A DNA stretch of 64,000 nucleotides, taken from the NCBI GenBank assembly GCA_036645935.1, contig JAVXNE010000002.1, positions 237,598 to 301,597 on the forward strand. The letters are read 5' to 3'. The DNA comes from JAUNBN01 sp036645935 (GTDB lineage: Bacteria > Bacillota > Clostridia > Oscillospirales > Ruminococcaceae). Below are positions 9,679 to 17,656 of this stretch, in pieces (the stretch's first letter is position 1; each line of letters opens with the position of its first letter). The notes under the pieces were generated by a model. That model did not search any database. It had not been told where the DNA came from and was given only the letters and a program-made list of their open reading frames with translations. The translations under genes and the position numbers were made by a program.

Positions 9679-10850
9679 CAGTGGTGAAACAGCCGCGTCT
9701 CACAAAACGCCATGACCATATTGAAGCGATCACACGCTTCGATAACGAGGTCATCGCGAATCGAGCCGCCCGGCTGCACAACCGCGCTGACACCGCTGCG
9801 GCGCGCGCGTTCGATGTTGTCTGCAAACGGGAAGAAGGCGTCGCTTCCGAGCGACACGCCGGTGATCTTATCGAGCCATTCACGCTTGTCGTCCTCTGTG
9901 AACGGATCGGGCTTTTTATCAAACAGCGACGCCCAATCGAGCGAACTTAGCCACTTTTCATTTTCGGACGACACATACATGTCAATCGCATTGTCCCGTT
10001 CGGGTCTGCCAACCCCGGCTTTAAAAGGCAGCGAAAGCGTCTTGGGGTGGCGGCGGAGCTGCCACGCGTCGGCCTTGTTTCCCGCAAGCCGCGTGCAGTG
10101 AATTCTGCTCTGCTGTCCCGCACCGACGCCGATTATCTGCCCATCACACGCATAGCAAACCGAGTTGCTTTGCGTGTATTTGAGAGTTATCAAACAGAGC
10201 AACAGGTCGCGGCGCTGTGCTTCGATCAGCGTTTTGTTTTTGGTGACGATATCGGCGATGTCCGCGTCGGTTATCTCCCTGTCGTTGCGGCGCTGCTCAA
10301 ATGTTATTCCGAAAACGTCCTTGCGCTCGATGGGTGCGGGACGATAGCTCGGATCTATCTGCACAACGGTATACCCTCCCTTGCGCTTTTCTTTGAGGAT
10401 TTCGAGTGCCGCCTCAGAATAGGACGGCGCGATAATCCCGTCCGAAACCTCATGTCGCACGAGAGATGCAGTGCACTCGTCACATTCATCAGACAGCGCT
10501 ATCCAGTCCCCGAAGCTGCTCATGCGGTCGGCTCCCCGAGCGCGCGCGTAGGCGCAGCCGAGCGGAGAGAGTTCTCCGTCCCCTGTAAAATACATCGCGC
10601 GCAGCGTATCGTCGAGCGGAATTCCGAGCGCCGCGCCGGCGGGGCTTACATGCTTGAAAGACGCCGCAGCACAAATGCCTGTTGCGCCTTTAAGCTCGCT
10701 CACAAGTTGCCACGAATTCAGCGCGTCGAGCAGATTTATATACCCCGGCCTGCCGTTCAAGACCGTTATCGGAAGCTCTCCCTCGCTCATGAAAACGCGC
10801 GCGGGTTTCTGGTTTGGATTGCAGCCGTACTTCAGTTCAAGTTCCTTCAT
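9678..10850 (-). CDS. purH: AICAR formyltransferase, stand-alone (no cyclohydrolase domain)
   Basis: 390 residues from the ATG at 10850, with AAGGAGG 5 bases upstream. It transfers a formyl group from 10-formyl-THF to AICAR, giving FAICAR. The sequence corresponds to the transformylase half of PurH: KYGCNPNQKPA at the start, AAASFKHVSPAGAALG with the catalytic Lys-His pair, KYTQSNSVCYA, and DAFFPFADNIERA near the end. The MGS-like IMP cyclohydrolase domain that normally precedes this half is missing; the neighbouring gene supplies that step. The spacing to the cyclohydrolase gene is 23 bases. Confidence 0.93.
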   Translation of the reverse strand: MKELELKYGCNPNQKPARVFMSEGELPITVLNGRPGYINLLDALNSWQLVSELKGATGICAAASFKHVSPAGAALGIPLDDTLRAMYFTGDGELSPLGCAYARARGADRMSSFGDWIALSDECDECTASLVRHEVSDGIIAPSYSEAALEILKEKRKGGYTVVQIDPSYRPAPIERKDVFGITFEQRRNDREITDADIADIVTKNKTLIEAQRRDLLLCLITLKYTQSNSVCYACDGQIIGVGAGQQSRIHCTRLAGNKADAWQLRRHPKTLSLPFKAGVGRPERDNAIDMYVSSENEKWLSSLDWASLFDKKPDPFTEDDKREWLDKITGVSLGSDAFFPFADNIERARRSGVSAVVQPGGSIRDDLVIEACDRFNMVMAFCETRLFHH

Positions 10851-10873
10851 GTTTTCCTCCTTATGGGCAATTG

Positions 10874-11599
10874 TCATATCTTCTTAAAGCGATTTATAAT
10901 CTCGTCGTCTCTTCTGCCCGTTTTTATATTGATAAAGCGCGCGAACAGAGCAACCCTGTTGTCGCGGTTCAAGCTCTCCCACACCCGCTGCGCCAATGCT
11001 TTTGCGCTCTCTGCGCCTTCGAGAGATATGCGACGCGGCTCTCCGACAAATGAAGGGAGCGGGTCTCCGTCCTCGTCGTAAGTGTGGATAAGCCGTCCCT
11101 CGCCTGCGATAGGCGCGGCGTATTCGTAAAAATACCTCATGCAACGCTCGCTGTGCTCCCCGTCCGTCTTGAGTATTGAGAGCGCACAGGCCATAGTCCC
11201 ACCATCAATGTGGACAATTCCTGAAATTCTCGGGGTGAAGTTGGGCGCGTCCGGCTCAAACTCCCGTGTCCGAAGCGCGCTTATAAAATCTCCGCCCTCA
11301 CAAAGAGCGTTGTAAATGGTGTCTGTCTGATCCCCGTTTGTGACAATGGTCTCGTATCCGAGCACGCGAACGGGGGAATAGATTATCAGCGACGGGTCTT
11401 TCATTTTTGCCGCATCTGCCGCCTCCGTCACCAAACCGTCGCATTTCTTTGTAAACACTCTGTTTCGGCTGTTTTCGCTGCGTCCCATAATAAAATAGAC
11501 CACCACGGCACTCTCGCCGTCCCCGCTCCTTCCGACGATTATTCCACGTCCCGGATAGGTGTTTCCCGCAAGTAAGGCTTCAGCGCTCATTTTGTCCAT
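10874..11599 (-). CDS. purO: PurO-type IMP cyclohydrolase
   Basis: 241 residues; AGGAG stands 8 bases before the ATG. It matches the IMP_cyclohyd family best known from archaeal PurO: GNTYPGRGIIVG near the N-terminus, VYFIMGRSENSRNRVF, and IHTYDEDGDPLPSFVGEPR. The predicted reaction is FAICAR to IMP, the last step of the pathway. Its place between purN and a transformylase-only purH argues that it replaces the cyclohydrolase half of bifunctional PurH. The gap to purN (235 bases) is the longest inside the operon after the purE-purC pair and holds no clear gene. Confidence 0.88.
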   Translation of the reverse strand: MDKMSAEALLAGNTYPGRGIIVGRSGDGESAVVVYFIMGRSENSRNRVFTKKCDGLVTEAADAAKMKDPSLIIYSPVRVLGYETIVTNGDQTDTIYNALCEGGDFISALRTREFEPDAPNFTPRISGIVHIDGGTMACALSILKTDGEHSERCMRYFYEYAAPIAGEGRLIHTYDEDGDPLPSFVGEPRRISLEGAESAKALAQRVWESLNRDNRVALFARFINIKTGRRDDEIINRFKKI

Positions 11600-11834
11600 T
11601 TCGTTTACTCCTTGATATTCTATACTGAAAGTGTTAACTGTTCACGTCAACTAACGCCTTATGCAGCGCCTTTTTTCAACTTGCCCCGTGAGCGGGTCAA
11701 CGCCGCAAGAGCTGCGGTTTGCCTCCGCTGCAAGCGTCAGAATGCCGGGCGTCCCAAACTCACAACCGAATTGCTGAGAATATCTCGCCGCGCGGCCACC
11801 GCCGTCTCAGCGAACGAATCGCAAGTTGCGTCTT
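11600..11834. other. Intra-operon gap between purN and purO
   Basis: 235 bases with no convincing coding frame on either strand. Short open stretches on the minus strand lack a ribosome binding site. A TTGACG and a TATAGA occur on the minus strand near purO but 20 bases apart, so they are a poor promoter. Confidence 0.4.
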
Positions 11835-12440
11835 CTAATGATTTTTTTTGCTTATCTCTTGGCAAAGCAGCTCAAGAGCTTGGGGCAGCAGTTTCCACTC
11901 GGCCTGCTCCATAACCCTCTTTTGCAAAATTTCAGCTGTGTCTCCGTTCATGACCTCGACGGATTTTTGCAGCAAAATTCTGCCGCCGTCCGGTATCTCG
12001 TTCACGAGATGAACCGTCGCGCCGGTCAGCTTGACGCCGCGAGCAAGCGCCGATTCATGAACTTTCAGCCCGTAATATCCCCGCCCGCAAAAACTGGGGA
12101 TTAGGCTGGGGTGGACATTGATAATCCGATCTCGATAGGCTGTGATGAGTTCTTTTCCCAAAATCTGCAAAAATCCGGCAAGCACCACAACGTCGATATT
12201 GCGCGCACGCAGCTCAACGAGCACCGCGCGGTCGAACTCTGTCCCTTCCTTAAACGCTTTGCGAGCGACGACGACCATCTCTATCCCCGCCGCATGCGCT
12301 CTATCAAGCGCTCGAGATTCGGGATTGCTTGATAGCACGAGCGCGAGTTCGCAGCTCGGAAGCTCACCACGCGCTTTTGAATCTATCAGCGCCTGAAGAT
12401 TTGTGCCTCCGCCTGACACGAGCACAGCCGCTCTCAGCAT
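11835..12440 (-). CDS. purN: Phosphoribosylglycinamide formyltransferase
   Basis: 201 residues. It formylates GAR using 10-formyl-THF. VLVSGGGTNLQALID is the phosphate-binding N-terminus. The catalytic Asn and His are in NVHPSLIPSF and the Asp in IPDGG, followed by the usual Clostridia variant CGRGYYGLKVHESAL. The start overlaps the end of purM by 7 bases, suggesting coupled translation. Confidence 0.94.
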   Translation of the reverse strand: MLRAAVLVSGGGTNLQALIDSKARGELPSCELALVLSSNPESRALDRAHAAGIEMVVVARKAFKEGTEFDRAVLVELRARNIDVVVLAGFLQILGKELITAYRDRIINVHPSLIPSFCGRGYYGLKVHESALARGVKLTGATVHLVNEIPDGGRILLQKSVEVMNGDTAEILQKRVMEQAEWKLLPQALELLCQEISKKNH

Positions 12441-13468
12441 ATCTCTACGCCCCGCTCGCCGCTCGCTATCTTGCCGATCACATACGCATCTTCACCGTTT
12501 TCTTTTAGGATGGCAACCGCCCTATCCGCATCATCGGGATGCACGACCGCCATCATGCCGACGCCCATGTTAAACGTCCCGAACATATCGCGCTCGGGAA
12601 TGTCTCCCGCACGGGAGATAATCTCGAAAACAGGTGGGGTCTTCACTGCGGCACGTTCAATTCTTGCGCACAGCCCGTCCGGCAGCGCGCGGGGTATATT
12701 TTCGTAAAATCCGCCGCCCGTGATGTGTGCAAGCGCACTCGCGCGCACACTCTCAAGCAGTGCGAGCACAGATTTCACATATATACGCGTCGGTGCAAGC
12801 AGCGCCTCACCGAGTGTTGTGCCGAGTTCAGAAACGCGCATGCCCAGCTCGGCATGCTCGATATCGAACGCACTGCGAATAAGCGAAAACCCATTGGAGT
12901 GAGGCCCGGAACTTGCCAGCGCAACAATCACGTCTCCCGCGCGCATCTCCTGGTTATTGAGCATTTTATTTCGATCGACCACTCCCACAGCAAATCCCGC
13001 GAGGTCGTATTCGCTTTCCGCATAAAATCCCGGCATCTCAGCTGTCTCCCCGCCTATGAGCGAGGCACCCGATGCGACGCAGCCGTCTGCCACTCCGGAC
13101 ACTATTGCCGCTATGCGCTCGGGAACGTTTTTCCCGCACGCGATATAATCCAGAAAAAACAGCGGACGCGCCCCGCAGGTGACGACGTCGTTGACGCACA
13201 TCGCGACACAGTCGATCCCGATCGTATCGTGCCTGTCCATCACAAACGCGAGCTTGAGCTTAGTTCCGACCCCGTCCGTCCCACTGACAAGCACCGGTTT
13301 TTCGATGCCTTGCAGATCGAGCTCGAACAGTCCGCCGAAGCCCCCGAGACCCCCGATCGCTCCCTTTGTGAGGGTGCGCGCGACATGCGCTTTCATCAGT
13401 TCAACGGCGGCGTACCCCGCGGTCACATCAACTCCCGCGCGTTTGTATGACTCACTGTAACTTTCCAT
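12434..13468 (-). CDS. purM: Phosphoribosylformylglycinamidine cyclo-ligase (AIR synthetase)
   Basis: 344 residues. It closes the imidazole ring (FGAM to AIR). Motifs include GGLGGFGGLFEL, VSGTDGVGTKLKLAF, DCVAMCVNDVVTCGA and GETAEMPGFY, with HITGGGFYENIPR in the C-terminal half. Length is typical. It lies 11 bases after purF. Confidence 0.95.
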   Translation of the reverse strand: MESYSESYKRAGVDVTAGYAAVELMKAHVARTLTKGAIGGLGGFGGLFELDLQGIEKPVLVSGTDGVGTKLKLAFVMDRHDTIGIDCVAMCVNDVVTCGARPLFFLDYIACGKNVPERIAAIVSGVADGCVASGASLIGGETAEMPGFYAESEYDLAGFAVGVVDRNKMLNNQEMRAGDVIVALASSGPHSNGFSLIRSAFDIEHAELGMRVSELGTTLGEALLAPTRIYVKSVLALLESVRASALAHITGGGFYENIPRALPDGLCARIERAAVKTPPVFEIISRAGDIPERDMFGTFNMGVGMMAVVHPDDADRAVAILKENGEDAYVIGKIASGERGVEIC

Positions 13469-13479
13469 TGTATCTCCGT

Positions 13480-14925
13480 TCAGTCGGCGGTATTTTCAGA
13501 TAATCTCGTCTCGAAACGGCTTTTCCCACAGCGCTCGGGCGGTTTTATCGGATATTCACCGGTAAAGCAGCCGTTGCACATGCCCCAGCTCGCGTCTCCC
13601 GAAAGCTTTTGCAGATCTTCAACCGAGAGAAACCCGAGACTGTCGACACCGAGCATTTTGCGTATCTCCTCGAGCGAATATTTGTATGCTATGAGAAATT
13701 CGCTCGAACTTATATCCGTTCCAAAATAGCAAGGATATTTAAAAGGCGGCGAAGACAGCCGGAAATGAATCTCCTTCGCACCTGCTTCTCTGATCATTTT
13801 TATCGTTTTGAGGCAGGTAGTGCCGCGCACAATCGAATCGTCAACGAGAACAACGCGCTTGCCCTCAATCGTCGAGCTGATCGGATTCAGTTTGATTCTC
13901 ACGTCTGTCTCGCGCTGTTTTTGCGAGGGCGCGATGAATGTGCGACCGATATATTTGTTTTTTAGGAATCCTATCTCAAAAGGTATACCGCTCTTCTCTG
14001 AATAGCCGACCGCGGCATCCAGCCCGGAATCGGGCACTCCGATGACAACGTCTGCATCTACGGGGTGCGATTTTGCAAGCAGCGCACCCGCGCGCTTGCG
14101 GGCCTCATGCACGGAAGTTCCGTTGATGACGCTGTCGGGACGAGCAAAATAGATAAACTCAAACACGCAAAACGAACTTTTCCCACCGCAGTGTGTTTTG
14201 ATGCTCTGCACGCCGTCGTCGGTCACAACAACGACCTCGCCCGGCTCGAGCTCGCGCTCACACACCGCACCCATCGCGTCGAGCGCGCAGCTCTCACTTG
14301 CAAAGACAACGCTCTCTCCCTTGCGACCCATGCAGAGCGGCCGAAAACCCCTTGGGTCACGCGCCGCAATCAGCTTGCGCGGGGACATTATAACGAGCGA
14401 ATATGCGCCGGTCAGCCTGCCCATCGCAGCGACCACAGCTGCCTGAATGGAATTTGACACGAGCCGCTCGCGGGTTATCTCGTGAGCCACAACCTCGGTG
14501 TCGCTTGCGGACTGAAAGATCGCGCCCGTAAGTTCGAATTCCTCCCGCAGCTCGCGCGAATTGGTGAGGCTGCCATTGTAAGCTATCGCCATATTCCCCT
14601 TGATATGGCGCACGAGGAGCGGCTGGGCATTACCCGAATTTTTGTTTTCCGACGTCGCATATCGGCAGTGTCCGAGTGCCATCTTGCCGCGCGGCATCAA
14701 GTCGAGAACCTCTTTGGTAAACACCTCGTGCACCAGCCCCACGTTTTTGTGCACATCGATCACTCCGTCATCGTTGACCGCTATCCCACAGCTTTCCTGC
14801 CCGCGGTGCTGAAGCGCATAGAGCGCATAGTAGCTCTCCTCGATGACGTCGTCAAAATCGCCCTTATTAAATATTCCAAACACGCCGCACTCCTCATGGA
14901 GCTTGTCAAAAATACATTCGCACAT
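13480..14925 (-). CDS. purF: Amidophosphoribosyltransferase (PRPP amidotransferase)
   Basis: 481 residues. The first committed enzyme: PRPP plus glutamine gives phosphoribosylamine. A 12-residue propeptide precedes the nucleophile Cys13 (EECGVFGIF), as in the Bacillus-type enzyme. The PRPP loop is VVLVDDSIVRGTT. Cysteines in SSFCVFEFIYFARPDS, KYPCYFGTD and GMCNGCF correspond to the four ligands of the structural 4Fe-4S cluster of Bacillus PurF, so oxygen sensitivity is expected. It is 2 bases from purC. Confidence 0.95.
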   Translation of the reverse strand: MCECIFDKLHEECGVFGIFNKGDFDDVIEESYYALYALQHRGQESCGIAVNDDGVIDVHKNVGLVHEVFTKEVLDLMPRGKMALGHCRYATSENKNSGNAQPLLVRHIKGNMAIAYNGSLTNSRELREEFELTGAIFQSASDTEVVAHEITRERLVSNSIQAAVVAAMGRLTGAYSLVIMSPRKLIAARDPRGFRPLCMGRKGESVVFASESCALDAMGAVCERELEPGEVVVVTDDGVQSIKTHCGGKSSFCVFEFIYFARPDSVINGTSVHEARKRAGALLAKSHPVDADVVIGVPDSGLDAAVGYSEKSGIPFEIGFLKNKYIGRTFIAPSQKQRETDVRIKLNPISSTIEGKRVVLVDDSIVRGTTCLKTIKMIREAGAKEIHFRLSSPPFKYPCYFGTDISSSEFLIAYKYSLEEIRKMLGVDSLGFLSVEDLQKLSGDASWGMCNGCFTGEYPIKPPERCGKSRFETRLSENTAD

Positions 14926-14927
14926 GT

Positions 14928-15638
14928 TTATTTACCGAGCAGACGGCGCTGAACCTCACGATATGCGTCCTCCTCGCCGCCGAGGTCGCGGCGGAAGAGG
15001 TCTTTGTCGAGGTGTGCGTGTGTTTCACTGTCCCAAAAACGGCAGGTGTCGGGGCTTATCTCGTCTGCGAGAATTATCGTTCCGTCCACAAGGCGGCCGA
15101 ACTCGAGTTTAAAGTCGATCAGCTCAATATTGACGTCTTTGAGATGACGCGCGAGAATTTCGTTTATCTTAAATGCGAGCTCCGCAATAGTGTCAATCTC
15201 CGCGCGCGTTGCAAGCCCAAGCGCCGCAATGTGATATTCGTTGACGAGAGGATCGCCGAGCAAGTCGTCTTTGTAGCAGTATTCGAGCACTGTTGAGCGA
15301 AGCTTTTCGCCCTCGGGCAGGCCAAGACGCTTTGCGAGAGAGCCTGCTGCGACATTGCGAACGATTACCTCAAGCGGCACTATCTGCACTTTCTTAACGA
15401 GCGTCTCGCGCTCGCTCAGTTCCTTGACAAAGTGAGTCGGTATTCCCTGGGTCTCCAACATTTTCATCAAATTGTTGGTCACCAGATTATTGACCACACC
15501 CTTGCCACAAATGGTGCCTTTTTTTGCTCCGTTGCCCGCCGTCGCGTCGTCCTTATAGCTCACGAGCAGCAACATAGGATCATCGGTCGCATAGACTCTT
15601 TTTGCCTTGCCTTCATAGAGCATTTCACGTTTTTCCAT
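14928..15638 (-). CDS. purC: SAICAR synthetase
   Basis: 236 residues. It couples aspartate to CAIR using ATP. LYEGKAKRVYATDDP at the N-terminus, YKDDATAGNGAKKG, and the signatures LPLEVIVRN-like (VPLEVIVRNVAAGSL) and LIDFKLEFGR are all present. GGTGAGG precedes the ATG. The 163-base spacer to purE includes an AT-rich TTGAGT/TATATA pair that might be a weak internal promoter. Confidence 0.95.
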   Translation of the reverse strand: MEKREMLYEGKAKRVYATDDPMLLLVSYKDDATAGNGAKKGTICGKGVVNNLVTNNLMKMLETQGIPTHFVKELSERETLVKKVQIVPLEVIVRNVAAGSLAKRLGLPEGEKLRSTVLEYCYKDDLLGDPLVNEYHIAALGLATRAEIDTIAELAFKINEILARHLKDVNIELIDFKLEFGRLVDGTIILADEISPDTCRFWDSETHAHLDKDLFRRDLGGEEDAYREVQRRLLGK

Positions 15639-15801
15639 TTCTGCTTACCTCACCCTTTTATATATTTACCAGAGACAACCAAACTCAAAACCGCCGTCCT
15701 TATAGTTTGTGCGCGGGAAGAATCGTCACTGACTGCGTCCGAACTTCTCTCGGATTACCCGATCATTTGAAATGCAAATTGCACTGTATTCGGGAAAATG
15801 C

Positions 15802-16299
15802 TCAGAGAGCTTCGATCTCATGCTGCAACTCCGCATCAGCTTGGGCAATGGCACTCGCGGTGTCCGCACGCTCGAGGGCGAGGCGTTCTGCCACTTCCTT
15901 GTCATCAATGGCGAGCATCTGCGCCGCGAGAACAGCCGCGTTTTTTGCGCCTGCGATCGCCACGGTCGCCACGGGCATCCCCGGGGGCATCTGCACGCAC
16001 GAAAGCAGCGCGTCCAGTCCGTCCAGAGCACCGCCGCGCAGCGGGAGCGCGATTATTGGCAGTGTTGTGTTGGCGGCCATAGCACCCGCAAGATGCGCGG
16101 CCATGCCGGCCGCCGCGATGATAACTCCAAATTCGTTTTCCCTCGCGCCAAGCGCAAATTCACTCGCCTGTTCGGGGGTTCTGTGCGCGCTGATAATACG
16201 CGCCTCAAACGGAATCTCAAGTTTCTTTAACTGAACCGCAGCCGCTCGAACCGTGTCCCAATCGCTCCGGCTGCCCATCACTATCGCTACCTTTTTCAT
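15802..16299 (-). CDS. purE: N5-CAIR mutase / AIR carboxylase
   Basis: 165 residues, class PurE. MGSRSDWDT and SAHRTPEQASEF are the CO2/AIR binding signatures, followed by AGMAAHLAGAMAA and LPIIALPLRGG. GGAGG lies 9 bases before the ATG. It is the first enzyme gene of the operon. No purK (N5-CAIR synthetase) is found in the operon or the rest of the window, so either purK lies elsewhere or this PurE carboxylates AIR directly. Confidence 0.94.
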   Translation of the reverse strand: MKKVAIVMGSRSDWDTVRAAAVQLKKLEIPFEARIISAHRTPEQASEFALGARENEFGVIIAAAGMAAHLAGAMAANTTLPIIALPLRGGALDGLDALLSCVQMPPGMPVATVAIAGAKNAAVLAAQMLAIDDKEVAERLALERADTASAIAQADAELQHEIEAL

Positions 16300-16318
16300 A
16301 AAACCACACCTCCAAAAA

Positions 16319-16350
16319 ACAAAAAAGCTCGACGCGCAAAGCGCACCGAT
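16319..16350 (-). terminator. Terminator-like hairpin immediately before purE (possible attenuator)
   Basis: On the minus strand TCGGTGCGC-TTT-GCGCGTCGA forms a 9-bp stem with two G-U pairs, then GC and TTTTTTGTTTTTT, ending just before the purE ribosome binding site. It lies between the 44-codon leader ORF and purE, so it would stop the operon transcript unless bypassed. Regulation by attenuation is an inference. Confidence 0.6.
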
Positions 16351-16356
16351 GCCAAT

Positions 16357-16491
16357 TTACAGCTGTGCCGTATAAGCGGGGACACTTATTCCACAGACAT
16401 GATCGCCTGCGGCATTTTTCACCCGCGTGACCGGCGGCGTGTGCACAAAAAGACCCTCGAACATCACAGCTTTACCATCACGCAAGATCAA
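16357..16491 (-). CDS. Small leader ORF upstream of purE, 44 codons
   Basis: TTG start at 16491 with GGAGG 8 bases upstream (16500-16504); stop TAA at 16357. The predicted peptide begins MILRDGKAVMFEGLFVHTPP and ends with VCGISVPAYTAQL. Amino acid usage looks like a real small protein rather than random translation, with an internal PPVTRVKNAAGDH stretch. I recognise no family. It sits between the operon promoter and the hairpin before purE, so it could be either a co-transcribed small protein or a leader peptide involved in attenuation. Confidence 0.5.
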   Translation of the reverse strand: MILRDGKAVMFEGLFVHTPPVTRVKNAAGDHVCGISVPAYTAQL

Positions 16492-16526
16492 TTCGCGCAC
16501 CTCCACAGCACAGACAATATACTGCT

Positions 16527-16555
16527 ATCGTAATTTGTTTTCGCATAAAAATCAA
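16527..16555 (-). promoter_or_regulatory. Promoter of the pur operon
   Basis: On the minus strand TTGATT, 17 bases, TACGAT, placed 23 bases before the leader ORF ribosome binding site. A second possible -10 (TATATT) lies nearby without a good -35. Confidence 0.55.
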
Positions 16556-16559
16556 TCTA

Positions 16560-16964
16560 TTTCTGCCTCTTGTTGTATTTTCGGAAAAAGCGACAACGAC
16601 ATTCAGCGCGCGGCGCATGTTGTTGTGACAACCGACACAATGCTGTGGCACACAGCTGCAAAATGTGATAGAATAAAATAATTGTATCGCTTACTATGAT
16701 ATCCGGCAGACGATCAAAAATGCAGCCGCATTGCGTATGAAGCATTTTTACGTTATTTGGGATGCACTGTTTTTGTTGTGCTCCAAAATTCCTAATTTGC
16801 AAATGACCGCATTGAGGTCTTTGGAATACAAAGAGCAATTGCTGCACATCGGCCGCAGCGGTCTTGTGTTTCTTTGGGTTTCAAGCGCGCATGCCCACAC
16901 TTAAGACGCGGCGCTGTTTGCAAACAACACGATTCGGCAAACATTATCACATGGAGAATATCAG
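16560..16964. other. Intergenic region between the pur promoter and the SGNH gene
   Basis: About 400 bases; no convincing gene. Short open frames here show no ribosome binding site or protein-like composition. A promoter for the plus-strand SGNH gene must lie here, but I cannot place it with confidence. Confidence 0.4.
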
Positions 16965-17624
16965 ATGTGTGACCTCTCGTTTAAAGTTTTTTCGCTCCCC
17001 GCAGCACTGCTCTTGTTCGCCGCATTGCTCTGCGGATGTGGCTGCAATTCCATATGTCCGATTGCCAACACACAACCGCCTGCCAATGTCGCATTTGTCG
17101 GTGACAGTCTCACCGCGCGCTGTGACATGTCCATTTATTATCCGAATACAAAAACTTTTAACTTCGGAATAAACGGAGACTCTGCCCGTCAGGTGCGCGA
17201 GAGGCTGTGGGAGGTCCGCGACGCATCTCCGGAAGCTGTCGTACTGCTCGTCGGAATAAACGACCTCGCAGGCGCATGGGCACAGCCGTCCGATGTCACG
17301 CGGGATATCGCGGATATTTTAGATGACCTCAAGAAAACGCTGCCTGATTCGCGAGTATACGTACAGTCTATTTATCCAGTTGATATATGCGGGCTGATTG
17401 CGCTGCACGGCAGTCTCAACACCATGATAAAAGACACCAACGCTCTGCTGTGCGATATGTGCAATGAACGCGGCCTCACCTATATCGACGTCTACCCGTC
17501 ACTCACAACAGAAGATGGCGTGACGCTCGCTCCCGAATACACCGAAGACGGCGTGCACCTCTCGTCCGAAGGATACCGCGCAGCGTCGGCGGTCATCTCA
17601 AAATCGCTGGGATTAGAGCAATAA
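16965..17624 (+). CDS. SGNH/GDSL hydrolase, probable lipoprotein
   Basis: 219 residues; GGAGA is 10 bases before the ATG. A hydrophobic signal (FKVFSLPAALLLFAALLCGCGC) ends in a cysteine-rich possible lipobox. The SGNH blocks follow: FVGDSLTARCD (nucleophile Ser), GINGDSA (Gly), VVLLVGINDLAG (Asn), and EDGVHLSSEGY (Asp/His). This is the arrangement of acyl-esterases of the GDSL superfamily such as platelet-activating-factor acetylhydrolase-like or carbohydrate acetyl-esterases. The substrate cannot be told. It lies 32 bases before the exporter gene and is probably cotranscribed. Confidence 0.85.
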   Translation: MCDLSFKVFSLPAALLLFAALLCGCGCNSICPIANTQPPANVAFVGDSLTARCDMSIYYPNTKTFNFGINGDSARQVRERLWEVRDASPEAVVLLVGINDLAGAWAQPSDVTRDIADILDDLKKTLPDSRVYVQSIYPVDICGLIALHGSLNTMIKDTNALLCDMCNERGLTYIDVYPSLTTEDGVTLAPEYTEDGVHLSSEGYRAASAVISKSLGLEQ

Positions 17625-17656
17625 TAATTTGAAATATCTTAAGAAAGCAGATTCTC

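Noticed and set aside
10047..11081. 344-codon plus-strand open frame
   Set aside because: It lies opposite purH and the cyclohydrolase gene, which have clear family motifs and ribosome binding sites.
12539..13450. 303-codon plus-strand open frame
   Set aside because: Antisense shadow of purM.
16319..16500. Purine, ZTP or PRPP riboswitch before purE
   Set aside because: None of the conserved core sequences I know from these classes is present; the region instead holds a small ORF and a hairpin.
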